A DNA stretch of 64,000 nucleotides, taken from contig OU612065.1 in NCBI GenBank assembly GCA_914767715.1, forward strand, positions 21,824,001 through 21,888,000. The letters are read 5' to 3'. The translations under genes were made by a program, and so were the position numbers. Position 1 is the first letter of the stretch; each line of letters opens with the position of its first letter. The notes under the pieces were generated by a model. The model ran no database searches and was not told where the DNA came from. It worked only from the letters and a program-made list of their open reading frames with translations. Origin of the DNA: Membranipora membranacea. Its lineage: Eukaryota > Bryozoa > Gymnolaemata > Cheilostomatida > Membraniporidae. Below, one piece after another: positions 1 through 12,985 of the stretch.

Positions 1-3000
1 AATTGCCTGAGCAGTCAGGCTGTCTTATGTCCAAAAGGATTGCATGTCCTCTTATTAATAGAGACATACATGTGCCGTTGATTGGTCCTCTAGAAACAAA
101 GGCATGAAGCGCCGCCGGATTCTTTTTTATATAACCTACAGCAATACAAAGAAAGTAAGAAGTTATTTCTGTTGAAATCACCTTGGTGTCCAACTCCTCA
201 AGCTCTTTCGAGTCAGGCTTAGGGCGACTGATGGCCAGACCAAGATCAGCTATGCAGCATGTTCCGTCATTCTTCACCAAAATATTTTTGGTCTGAAATT
301 AAAACCGTTGTAGAATTTCAACAAGGAAAACATGATACCTTCTGTCAACTGAGACATCGATGGATCTTTAATAACCTTACAAATCTAGGATGTTCAGTGC
401 TTTATTGACCTCATCATTTACTAATTGTTTTATGAGTGAGATGGCACATATGTAGGGTTATAAAAACCCAAGATATTATGATAAGTGCAGTTTGATTGAG
501 CAACCCTTCAACTTGCTACTTTAATTCTTGGACAAGAAAACAGGACGATGTGTTAGGAAGGTCAGGGCAATAAGCTCCTAATGGTAATAAATTTCCTAAA
601 CCAAATGATAATGATGAGCACAGGACATGCCACATGCAATTGTATTCATATTGGCATGGCAACATAAAGAGTTCCGGCCCATTTAAACCACATCAGCATA
701 GGATAAATTGCTGAATATATTTAGTCACCTTGACATCTCGGTGCGCTATGGCTGGTTTACGGCGACTAGCTCGAACGTCTTGATGTAGGTAGTTTAATCC
801 GGAGCAGGCAGAGATGAGCATGCATAGCACGTGTTCCATCTTCAGGGGTCGGTTGGTTTGCAAATAATCATAAAGTGAACCTAAAATGTTTTATAATTAT
901 AACGTGACATCAGTATTTTCTTGACACGCGAGGGGTAAAAGGTGAGTCCTATAGCTTGTAAAACTCTGGGGGAACCTGTCTGTCTTATTTTTCGTTATAC
1001 AAGCGTATTCTAACAGCAAACTTAAAATAATGAACAAGATAAGTAAATAAGGATATTTGTGCTCAACAAGAGCTACATACCGAACTTGAAAACTGATCAT
1101 AAAAATAAAATACCGAAATGCCACTCTGGTCAGGAAGCCAAAAAAAGTCCTATTTTTGGCAACCCATTTTCAAGAAAATGTACAGATTTTATCATTCAGG
1201 TAATGAAATTTTTTCGACTGACAATAAGAAAATTTTACAAAGACTATCTTTCATTCCGTAAACCAGCATTCTTTCTTATATGACTGTCACTAGGACCATG
1301 AATCAGCAATATCATGACAATACAGATAATCTTATTAAAAAGAATCATAGTTATGATAAATGATCCTACAATATGCTACAGTGTTTCAGTTTGTTGGCTC
1401 CAAACTAGGTCAAATGAAAGAATCGCAGATATGGCACTATGGATGAAATCAATCTCAACAAGCCAACTCCTATATACAATAGTTTAAATACTCAAGCACT
1501 GCCTGGGCTGCCGCTTGTAGCATGATAATGGTTGCTTGATTATGGAATGCCACCACCAACAACAGGGGAATAGATTTGAGCACAAAAACTAATGATAGTC
1601 ATTTAAAAGAATAATTGAATCATAATAAACAACAATAATACAAATATTAGTTAGCTTACCTTGTGGATGGTAGTCTGTTATGATCCAGAATTTGGTCACA
1701 GACTGGTCAAAGGTTATGTCACAATCTCTAAATCCAAGCACATTCTCATGTCGCAATGAAATGTCACAATACAGCTTTCGTTCTCGCTCGAAATTTGTCT
1801 CATCTTTGGAGAGGAATACTTTCACCGCCACATGGGAATTCTGATACGCTGCTTTATAAACTCTTCCGTAGCTTCCTTGGCCTATAAGAAAGGACTTTAT
1901 AGAATTCGAGAAATAGTTTTCCAATATGTATTGTATATTAGGAGCTGAGAGTATGAGAAATAACAATCTAAGTTTATTCTCAGTTTTTATGACCTCATTG
2001 TATTACAATTTGTGAACTAAGTCAGTGTCTTGTAATAAAAACAGACTGGGTAATGATGTTGTACTGTTGTCCAATCAAACACTATGCTGTACAGAATGAG
2101 TACTCCTTGCTGAAACAAAATTATAGCTGACCCAGTGCTCAATCCAGAAAGCAAGTTCTCCAAAAACACTCAAGAATAAAAATCCCTCTTATAAGATCTG
2201 ACTGGCCGCTTTCAAATATACGCATCCTTTGCCAGCCTCCTTATGGGTGAAGAAAAAACTAACTTATTCGGCCCGCCCATTATTTCGATCAGACCCATAT
2301 TTTTTTGGGAAGTTTAAGTTTGATTGCGAGAGGTGACTGCGCGCTTTTGAAATGGGACAACAAACTAGATGTCAAAATGTCATGCGTAGCCTGATTCAAA
2401 ATTTAATGCTGACTCATTGCCTGTCGGTTTTTGAGAGAGGACTATAATTGTTACATTAATAGTCTGTTTTTTTCGTTATATGTGGTATTTATGCTTTTGA
2501 TGCATGCATCTTTATTTTGCTATTTATAAAAATTATTTTCAGTTTGATTTATTTTATTGCGATTGACATTTAAAATCAACTAATTTGCATTGCACCTCCA
2601 AATAGTATTCGTGATTTTAAAAAGTATCCATAGAAATGCTTATTGTAGCAAACATAGGGGTTCGTTGAAACTGTGAGTTTGCTTACCTTGATAAATTGCT
2701 AATTATGTAAATTTCACATCTTAAAGAGATTGAGTAAGGTAATCCAAATCATCATTATTTGGTAATGTATGCCAATGACACAGTCAAGTCATACCCTGTC
2801 CAAGTTTATGACAAAGTATGATAATTAATACATCAAAATATTTGCCAATTTATGAAGGTGACACCATGCGGATGCCAAGTTTTCAGTTGTCAGGCCCAAA
2901 TTGACAACATGACATGACATGTTTTGTTGGCATTCGATCCCAATTTGTTTTCCACGAAATGCTTAATTCTTTGATTACCCGTGATCAAATATTGAATAAT

Positions 3001-6000
3001 CAGAGACAAAGACTCCACCCCACCCCAACACGGGATAAATGTACTGTAAATTTGAACTAAGACCCTGGATACCTAGCTAGGCCTTTTGAAGCATGTACAA
3101 GTTGTTGCATTGGCTGTAGTTCTGGGTTTTCCGGCGTAACTTTGTTGTTGCTTGGTGTATTAAAAGTCATGTTTATGGTCTCACCATAGCCACTCATTTC
3201 GTTAATGTATGTAATATTAGATTTGTCTGTTGGTGGGTTGGATTCAAACCTCTCAGTCTGAGAACCGTAGGTTATGATCCTTGCACCAAATGCTGATAAT
3301 GTAGTTGAGCTCTTTATACAAAACCACGGCTTTCCCGCCCCTACCTTGTACAGCGGTACACAAAATAGATGCAATGATGTTTGATCTGTAAGACTATTCC
3401 GCTGTGCCTCCAAAGGTGTGTTGAATAGCAATAAAGTTCTAATAATAACATCATATATAATGTACATATGATAATGTAGATATTATTATTAAATTAAACG
3501 TCTTACCAATAATTTCCAAGAGTTCCACTAGGCTTGCTATTGTCCTTTCTCTAAGCACTGGCATCCCACGCCCTGATCCACTGTTCAGTCCGAGTACCTG
3601 CCAAACACCATAGTAAATAATGAGTCGTAAATAACATCCACACTGGCTTCAAGCCGGCCGGGGAATAAGCTGATATTTGGGGGGGGGGGCTGATATTTGC
3701 TTAGTTTGAACAGTTTGCACAGTTTGCACAATTAGCACAGTTTGCACAGTTTGCAAAGTCACTTCAGTTTATGACAGAAAAAAATCTCACCTACACGAAA
3801 GTCTTAATTTTGAATTAATAATAATTCTGAGGGATTAATGACATTCAGTAGATAAAATTTATACCATTAAAACACGCTTGTTCAGAGCCTGTCAACATGA
3901 CTTTTTTTACAAAGATTTTCGGCTTACATGACTTGTGATAGCACGTTATTGAACTAAGAAAGTATAGCTGCAATTTGCATGTACGCATTAAAAACAGTTT
4001 AAAGGACTTTTTTGCTGTACAAAGTTCATGGTTTTTAAATTTAACATACTTTGGCGTACTAAGGCCAGGATATTTAGTGACATCTTGTCAACTTTTACTC
4101 AGTTCCAATTATCATGACTGACAATTCAAACAGATGACAATTAATCAGCTTCATACTGCATAGCTGTAAACTATACATAGCGTATAATAATTATGTGCTA
4201 TGTATAGATTACAGCTATGCGGTATTTATATTATTATAAATCATGCGCAGACCCCAAAGTAATGGACTTAAGTTGAAGAGATGAAAAGTGCTGGGCACTT
4301 TTTTTAAATGTCTATTTTTACCGGTTCAGAAAGTCATGACGGAAGATTAAAACAAATGAACAAATAGTTATCCGCATATGAAGGCATCATATATAAATAG
4401 CATATATGGATCAAGCCGCCACCAAAAATAAAAAAAAAGGATGCGTAAATTGAAGAAATTAGTAAAAGAGGTGAAAAAGGCTGAGATGTGTCGTTTATGA
4501 CGCGGTTCAGATAATCGTGACAGACGATTCAAACAGATGAACAAATAATCAACGTCATAGTTTGTAGCCGAAATCCATTCATATTGGCATTTTTGAGTCA
4601 TGCGCAAACGCCAATTATTGAGTATGCATAATTGGTTATGTAAGAGAGTGAGGTTGATAAGACATGGCCTTAAAAATAATTAACTATATTGGAAGAAAAG
4701 AGAGTGACAGGATTACTATTATGTCATTATTTTCTTTCCATGAGTGATAAAAACATCTTGGGTAGGAGTCTTTGGTGAAATGATGCTAGTTAAGCAGATA
4801 AAAACCAAAGGATAGGATATAAATCTGAGGTAAAATAAATTTTATATCAATGAGATTATCTTTAAATGTTTCATTCAAATAATGCATTTGAATACTCAAA
4901 ACCCACAGAGAAATTTTAGCGAAGCCCTGAGGGCTTCATGAAAATGTGGTATTTTACTGAGGCAGAGCCTTCCTGCCTCCCGTACAACTATAGCCCTGCG
5001 GCAGCATTAATCACTGATATCTCATGTATATTTCATTAGACACATTGGTTATGGCTTACCTGTCCGTGACTATTGGGTAGGAACTCCGTTTCTTCTCCAG
5101 GTGAATCATTTGGATTCCGGCGAACTCTCTTACGCTTAATTTTCACCACGATTCCGAGAAAGATAAAAGCAACTAACAACGGAATCGCAACTCCAAGGCT
5201 AATGTTGATTGAACGCTGACTGTCATCTACAAAATTGGTTGGGGGAAGAGTCCCAACAAGGATGTTTGATTGGTGGTTTTCTACAGATTGGGTAACGGGT
5301 GGGTGGGTGATGGGAGCAGGAGAGCCATTGGTGCTGGGAGTATACTCAACTGTAAAAGAAAGCATCACAACACATAGGTATTTGCACAAATTAAACAGAA
5401 TGCGTTCTAGACAGAGATGTTTGAGAGCTTAGCTGAGCATTATTTTGAAAATATAACGGTATTAAAACAGAAAAAGAAAATGAGTTAGCAGGTGAACATA
5501 ATCATGTAAGCCCAACTCCAACTAGTAAAATATATTTGTTATCCAAATAGCTACAACACATTTGATTGATTGTAAGACAGCAGCTAGCAGTCAAAAACAG
5601 GTTAATATCTTTCTTTGCTGCCAAGTGACAGTAGTTGGGAACCAAAATATGGGTCTCAACGCTTCAAAAAATTTCCCAACCTAAAAATCTACTAGAAAGA
5701 TAACCATGTCTAGCATGGTTTAGTACAAGATACTATTTTGATGGGAGGTGAAAGATTGATAACAACAAAACCTGATCATTTTTAAGGCTGGCCAAGTAAT
5801 AATTTTATCAGTAATTCAATATAAAGGCAAACTGTCCAGAAAATGGGAGAAAAATATTTAGGTTAAAATGACTCTAAGCCTATAAATGAAACCTAAACTT
5901 TACAGTCAATTTCCTAAATAATACCATGCAGAAGGACAAAAAGGGACGGTTTATTTACAGGGTTCATGCAAACCGGCAAAAAATGTGACAGTTCTATTTC

Positions 6001-7546
6001 TAGTTTACAACCCATGTTGATTTCCGTGAAGTCATTAACTCATAGAGTGCAGAAGAACACATAGAAGAAAGGCCCAACCAACATAACTATAAGGTAGTAT
6101 AAGGTTCCCTAAAAGTTTTTGACCTAAATTATGGATCCCACATTCATTATCACGTTTAGTTCTCATTATGATACATGAGGTACTAACCTATGCTGTCTGT
6201 CGATGCTGCCGCATCTTCGACTGAAAGAGTTGTAATAACTGGTGATAGAGGATTTTCATTACAGAGTGGTGTAGTACAGCAATTGGCATTGGGCATGCGG
6301 CATTGGAAGTTCCTACCCTCTCCCCTGTTCATACAGCTTTTCTCCGGGTATTCGTGCCCAGGGTTCACCACAGCTAAGCACTGTATATTGAAGGAAGTAC
6401 AACAACAGAATTAACAGTTTTTTGTGTGACCATAAAAAATTGATACGGCAGATGAACATACCATACTGGTACAGCTTGTTGCTGCACACTGCAGATAACT
6501 ATGAAGGTCTTGCAAGTTTTGTCAAGTGCAAATTTGGGTGGCAATCATTATAAACATTACAAATACGCTTATAAAGAGACAAATATCTGCTCTTGGGGAA
6601 AAAAAGAGATAAATGAATTTCATTCCGCAAACAAGACGTGCCTGGTCGCGTAGAAAAGAAAGAAGTACCTGTTACTCCACATCCTGATTGGCACAAAAAA
6701 TGATTAAAATTTTAAAGTATTGGAGAGGTTCAATCTTTGTTCACCAGGATGCAAATCCTGAAAACTTTGATATAAATGCATTATTTTGTATCACTCGTGG
6801 TTGTGATGTGGTAGAAAATAACCCATAAGAGATGACAACACAAATTTGTCAATTGAAGATTTTTTGTATGTGGGTGGTACAAACCAAAATGGCCTTAAGA
6901 AATTGTTGTATAAGCCACTTGTATATTATACTGGTATAGAAAATAAATAGTGAAATATGTGTCAAGTTCAATGGTGGATAGTTCAGAGTGTCACAAAATC
7001 ATAATTAATTTCTCTCCAGTCATGAGACAACACTATATTGTATTACATGATCAATTTGAAATTTAGTTGGCAATATCATCAACTGATCTAAAGAAGGCTG
7101 AAGGCTGTATTCAATTTGTGCAATTACTTTCTCAGTGGGACAAAGGCCCCAGAAAGAATGTTCTAAACTTTGGATTTAGTGTGCAATGAGAACTTTGGCA
7201 TTTCAAGGTGTCCAGTTGCAAATTTTTTGCCAGGCTCATGTTTTGACAGGATTTTAATGGTACAGACAGTGTGTCATGGATAGGAGCTTGGTGAACACAT
7301 TGTCATTTAAAAAGAATAAATAATCATTATAATACGGTCATGACTATGCCTAAAGTAAATAAGAATACACCTTTGAAGCCTGCAAAACCACAAGAAGAAA
7401 ACTACTCATCCATTGTAAAATTGTCCAACCAATGAGGTGTTATTGTTTTATTCAATGCTCACCTTATAATCTGAGATACAAGTAGAATCTCCAGATCCGC
7501 AGGTATTGCAGTGGCATGTAAGGGGAATTGCATGCTCCATAGTCAT
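1..7546 (-). CDS. TGF-beta/activin/BMP type I receptor Ser/Thr kinase, copy A (3' end outside window)
   Basis: Seven exons in transcription order: 7463-7546, 6188-6380, 5060-5349, 3507-3597, 1660-1881, 729-880 and 182-292, all with GT-AG borders and matching phases. The protein runs from a Cys-rich three-finger ectodomain (CHCNTC at the start, CCTTPLCN at its end), through one membrane segment (about residues 142-161), to a short GS-like box (SGSGRGMP, 3507-3597) and a kinase with the glycine loop GQGSYGRV, the AVK lysine, HRDVKTKN and DLG. A GS box next to the kinase and DLG in place of DFG are type I receptor traits; such receptors phosphorylate SMADs after activation by type II partners. 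The last three kinase exons seen in copy B would lie left of base 1. No signal peptide is visible upstream of the first ATG, where an in-frame stop occurs, so the 5' end is uncertain. All seven exons are open. The exact subtype is not resolved. Confidence 0.85.
3702..3756. repeat. Short 9-bp tandem array, copy A allele
   Basis: Imperfect copies of AGTTTGCAC, about six and partly degenerate, lie in the receptor intron upstream of the GS exon. They are preceded by a run of ten or more G at about 3680. The matching place in unit B (27,663-27,745) has a longer and purer array. Confidence 0.85.
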
Positions 7547-8962
7547 GCTCAATACTCAATACTCAATACTGACGTACCAAGCTGATCACACGAGACGCTA
7601 AGCGTAACTGCAGCTTGTATAAACCATGGTCATTCTTTTAAACCTTTTCACTGTTGCTGTAACAGCGGTGATGAAATCAGACCACTGCCAATGACAGCTT
7701 GGGGTAAACATGAGCGGTTAAGATATCTGCTGTTGGGAGTCGGATACATATCACATAGTACACTGTACCAACCGCAGACCTGTCATAACAAACTCTTCTA
7801 CACACAGAGAGAACTAAGCCACCCGGCCAGGTGACAGCACTCATCAATCCATCAAATGAAGACGTAGGTACAAAACTATTACAAGGAAGCACAAAAAAGT
7901 GTAGATGATTGTGCCAAAAGTCACACGCATGCGTCAGAATACATTTGATGCTAGGTAAGCTAGTCAGGTGAGTGAGACAGGTCGAACCTGATGAGCATAC
8001 GTGCTCCGGAAACCACAATGAGAAATCGTGTCATTTTAGAAAATTCTATTTTAGAATGCATAAATCATATAGAAGAGCAACTTGGTCCGAATTTAAAATA
8101 AATCTAGAATTTTAATTGCAATCCAAGAGTTGCAGAACAATTTGATAGCTTAAACTTGCCGACTTTTGAAGATTTTCCAGCCAAACACTCAAACTGTTTT
8201 AAGATGTTCATTGTTTTTTGCAAGGGACTTTACGCAATTGTAGATTTTTAAGTTTCTACGAACAACTAGTGTCACAAAACTAATTGTCTTGGTTTGCCAT
8301 TTCCCATCCGCATTTTTCCATCTAAGTACTTCCCATTTGAGCAGTTTTCCAACGAGGACGCTTTCCTGATGTGCCATTCTCCCACCAGGCAGTTTTTCTA
8401 CAGTGCCGCTTCCAACAATTTCCCAACCGGCCTTTATCCCACCTGCTCTCTTTCCCCCCTGGACTTTTACAAGTACAAAGTTTTACACTTGACTATTTAT
8501 CATTAGAATAATTTGATAATAGGTCCATTCTCCCAAGTATTGGCACAGAAACAAGATGCAAGGAAAAATTTAAAAACCTCGCCGTGAACCCTTGCAGAAA
8601 TCGTCAAGCTCTATTTTATTTTTTTTATCTAGCATAACGAAGTCAGTCATCAGGCCTTCATCCAGAAATCTGTCTAACTAGCTAACTAAATAACCAACAG
8701 GCAATTCAATATTGTAGTTGTAGATAACAGACATAACTGTGAGGTGAATAGACACTGCACCGCAAAGTCTCCACGTTAGCGCTTTTTATGGTTGAACGGT
8801 GTCTACCCAGAGGGGCATTGGGTGGAGGGGGGGGGGGGGGTTGGCTTGGTAAAAATTCTTACCCCCAAAATCTCATCTTTTGCCATGTTTGGATAATTTA
8901 GAAAGATCTGTAATAAGCTGAGTTGTGAAATCGAAAGCTATCGACTTCATATTATAACTCAC
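7547..8962. other. Receptor A 5' flank and spacer to dynein remnant
   Basis: No exon could be supported here. The stretch is homologous to 31,498-32,880 in unit B. It has a 14-G run at 8827-8840 where unit A rejoins unit B at about base 35,050, so about 2.1 kb present in unit B, including the last dynein coding exon, is missing here. A receptor promoter or signal-peptide exon may lie in this stretch but I could not identify either. Confidence 0.4.
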
Positions 8963-10198
8963 CTCTACAATAACATACAGATAATATTTTACCGCTGGTT
9001 CCACCAACAGCCAGATGTGTTCCACTGCTATGCCATTTGCATCTGTTCAGTCCAGCTTGGTAATCAGGTACATTAGACGCTTTTGGTACCTATATAACAG
9101 AACAAAAAACAAATTTGAATCTTTTTTTCTAACAATGAATATCAGCATTCATGAGCAATCCGTGAGAATCCAGATTTCATACTGTTTGAGAGTGAAATGT
9201 TTTGACAGGTAATAGCTGCGTGTTTGCCATGACAATGATGACTGATCAAGCCTACAGAGTGATAAAATGCTACAACAAACATTTCAGGAAAAATTCTGTC
9301 AATGTAGGGCATAGCCGAAGCGGGATACTAGACCCTGCTCCTTCTCTATCCCTTCTATCAATCAATGGAACTCTATTGTTGACCGAATTGCTGTCTTGAT
9401 AGACTAACCACTCGTCTAGGCAAGGTCAAAAACGGCAGAGTTAAAAGAATTATTAAAAAAGTTTGACATGATGACATTCAAAATGGATACCATAGTTACA
9501 ACATTTACTATATCATGCAGGGCAAAAGTATTCTCAAGAAAGCTATTTTATAGCAAAACGGAATGTAATGACTTTGAGTCAGTCATTGGTGTGCTTTGGT
9601 GATACTTAATCCAATAAACAAACAAAACCTAACAAACAGGATTGATTGATGAATTAAAAAATAAGGTATAATGTATTCAGCTGTTGGGAAGCGGTGTCCC
9701 TTAGAAGTGTCACTAAAGAACTGTGTACATCAATAGCTCAAAACGTTCTCAAAGAAATTGTTGCTGTGTTATAAAATTTAGAAGACAAATACTTGGAATG
9801 AAATTAGATTGCCCTACCTCAGTATCGTTGTTAAGGTTCCACAGGCTAAGTTTTCCCTGTCCATCAACAGAGGCAAAAAGTGATGGATGAATTGGTGACC
9901 AACTAGCATCCATAACATATTTGGTTCCATCTTTACACGTGTACAACGGCTTATTATCCTTATTAAAACCAAACGAGTTTAATCGCACTTCCTCAATCAA
10001 TCCAAGCAAATGTATGACATTGAGGTCTGAGTTTTTGTCACTGTTATCTTTAGCTTGGATTATTTATGGATATTTGGTTTATAAAAAAACCTAAGCATAG
10101 CCTAGCATATTTTCCATAAATTCAACTGACAGCGCTGTTTTTATTTATTAATTTATGTATGGTCTTTATTTGTCATTGAATTTGATCAACAATAATAG

Positions 10199-10226
10199 AG
10201 TATATATAATATATATATACACACAT
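10199..10226. repeat. AT-rich simple repeat
   Basis: A TA-dinucleotide run in a degenerate dynein intron of unit A. A second TA run lies at about 10,544-10,582 and a third at 46,850-46,870 in the intact dynein gene. Confidence 0.6.
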
Positions 10227-12522
10227 TTGTGCAATAAAGTGTCATATATTATATATCCCACCATAGTACCCATAAAAACCCTGGACAATGAGTGATTCAT
10301 ATATGTATATTATATATAGTGGCTATCAGTGTGTAGGGCATATATTTGCATTGGAGTTGTCCGACCATGTCAGGCTATTTTGTCTACCATTAATTACTAT
10401 TGGGTTAAGGATGCCCAACATGATTATTTAAGAGGATTTAAGACATGATTTTTTTGTGGGCCATATAAAATGACTCCTCATTTTTGTGTGACACTTAGTT
10501 GGGGCCAAATACACACAGATGACACTTAAAAGCACAGATTTGAATCTATATATATATATATATATTATATGTATGTATATATCAAATTGAAATTTATCAT
10601 GTCTCTGACAGAACATGGTACCGCTGTAGCAAAGTTGCTGGGAGTTTGTGAGTGCATGTTCTTGCAACACACCATGAAGTGTTTGTGGATAGAGTGGGGA
10701 AGGGGGATAAAAAACAAGCATCTGCCTTTTGCGAGACCACTGCGCTGGTTCACTCAAGCCCACAGCAGCCTTTACAGCTAAAATCATCACCCAACAAACC
10801 ACAGCCTCCAGCAATTAGCATATGCAGCACTAACTAGGCTATATCAATACAAAAATAGGATATTTACGTTTGTTGTGGTTTGTGGGGGTATTGAGGTCCC
10901 ATTAACACCATTACGACATTGCATTTAAAATTCACTGAATGTTAACTTGAAGTTATAGCATACCCATGTGCTCCAGAGCTTGACAGTCCAGTCAAATATT
11001 AAAGAGAGATGTAGATGGGAAAAGTCAACCCACCCTGAACCTTGTGTGTATCAATACCAGTCACTCCGGCCCCTTGTGTCCATCAAGGGATTTAATAACT
11101 CCAGCTTTATTATAAAATATGATTGATTTGTTGCAAATTCCTTGAACTAGGAACCTGACGCATGCACATGTTTTCCAAAGGAGTAAAGTGTTTGCAGGAG
11201 GAAAACTTCACCATTTCATCACACAGGCATGAAATAGTGAAATTTATAGATACTGACATTTATTCAAGCTTACAACTTTATGAAAACTAGCCACTCTCCC
11301 AAACGAGATAAAGATCAGCTAGTATTTAATTCTCTATGGTATTAAAATCTGCCACGCGACTTCCTAAGTTTACGCACATTGATCTCACTGCTACCGTAAG
11401 GCAAATTTTTTTTCTATAATGCTATACATGACTAAGCCTGATCCTGAAGTATGGTCGATGAAAGTCATAGCGCATCCGCATCCACTCCACGCATGGAATC
11501 AAAATGTTTGACTTCAAATCATCAAAACAATCGGACAGGTGTGGTGAGAGAATAAGTATTGTAAATATTGTTTCTTGGTGATACGAAGCATCTCAGGGTA
11601 ATCATATTCTCTAAGTTATTGGCTTTTTACTCAACAGCTCATTTTCAAATCCGATTGATAGTTCATCTCTACCTTGGCTTGAATAATTAAATGAGGCCCA
11701 GCTTCTAACAACAATATAACAACATGCAAGCTTGGACAAACATAAACAGCTAAGAAATCTCACATCAACCAGACCATCTCCATGTATCATTACTTGGTGC
11801 ATTCAGAGAGAACCAAAGTCAGAGGTTGAGGTTAGAAGCACTGCTGTAACTGGTTGTTTTGAACACATAGAAGTGAGAGTGTAAGTCATGTGCAGTGGCA
11901 GCAGAAACCAACTTTCAGGGCATTCATTCACTCATAGTAGAGGGCACATCAAGTTGTGCATTTGCATGACACTACAATCAAATAGTGGGTGAAGGATTTG
12001 AAAATTATTTATTGGAGAAATTGTTAACATGGTAATCATACAAAATCATTCATTAGTGAAATGAATCTAAGATTCGAAACTGGGCTCCTCTGCTTTGGAC
12101 GCTCAGAGATTAGTAACCTCATATCAGTTTTAACTGGTCACGGCCATTCAAGGTACACGTGTAAAAAAACTCAAGCTAACAGATAAAATAAACTGTCCAA
12201 AATGTGGTCAACACAAAGACACAGCCCTTCACTTTGTAACCTCATGCAAATTCTACAAACAGGCAAGGCAGGAACCTTTGGTCAATCCGTCCTAAAGGGG
12301 GCAGCTAAGCCAACGTGCATCACAGTTTCAGATTTGCTCCGATTCATTCGTATTTCGGGGCGTTTTGAATTAGGATGCTATGGAAGGCATGAGTTCTATG
12401 GGTCCCTGAGAACTGAACCCAGGTTGATCCGAGTTACCTCGGTCAGCCCCTTCTCAAAGACAAGACAAAGACATGAAACTACAATCATCTCATTCAACCC
12501 AAATCAGCAAAAGCATGGGCAT

Positions 12523-12556
12523 ATCACAGAGTAAGGATATATCCTTACTCTGTGAT
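12523..12556. repeat. Perfect 34-bp palindrome
   Basis: ATCACAGAGTAAGGATA is followed immediately by its exact reverse complement, with no spacer (17 + 17 bp). It lies in unit A sequence with no obvious counterpart in unit B. It could be the fused ends of two inverted-repeat elements or a palindromic transposon scar. A similar half (TACTCTGTGAT) occurs once more near 63,353-63,363. Confidence 0.8.
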
Positions 12557-12985
12557 GATAAAATTAGAAAAAAGTTAACTCCTGAGGCCTCAATCTTTTC
12601 CTTGCGTAGTAATTTGATAGTAATTTTTTTAGGTGACCTTTCCTTACTTAGCTGTTTCGATAAAGCTCATTGACAACATTAATATTGTTCAGTCTTTACT
12701 ATTTCAGGATTTTCTAAAGAGTGTGAATACCAAATATAAGCTGGCAGGGCAAAAATTTGTGGAAGTCAGATTTTGTTTCATGACTTGTATGAGGATACGG
12801 ACTAGGGAAGTTGAAACAATCGTGACTGGCAGGAAATTTGTATGTACTGAGAGGAGATGGTCATATAGACTGGAAGTCATAGAGTGTTTTAATAAACGGT
12901 TCTATGAGGATATACTGGGGAAGTTGAGACAATCTTTAATGGCAATAAATTCAAATATACTGAGAGGAAATAGCTATAGACAGGG

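Noticed and set aside
3057-3467. 136-codon minus-strand ORF in the receptor intron, with an open counterpart at 26985-27326 in unit B
   Set aside because: The receptor exons on both sides splice directly in phase, and the units are only a few percent different here, so a shared open frame is weak evidence. No domain or splice sites suggest an exon.
7626-7688. Plus-strand frame starting MVILLNLFTVAVTAV, resembling a signal peptide next to the receptor ectodomain exon
   Set aside because: It is on the opposite strand to the receptor and ends after about 20 codons, so it cannot supply the missing leader.
12068-12125. tRNA-like patch with a GATTCGAA motif
   Set aside because: Only a B-box-like stretch is visible, with no matching A box at the right distance.
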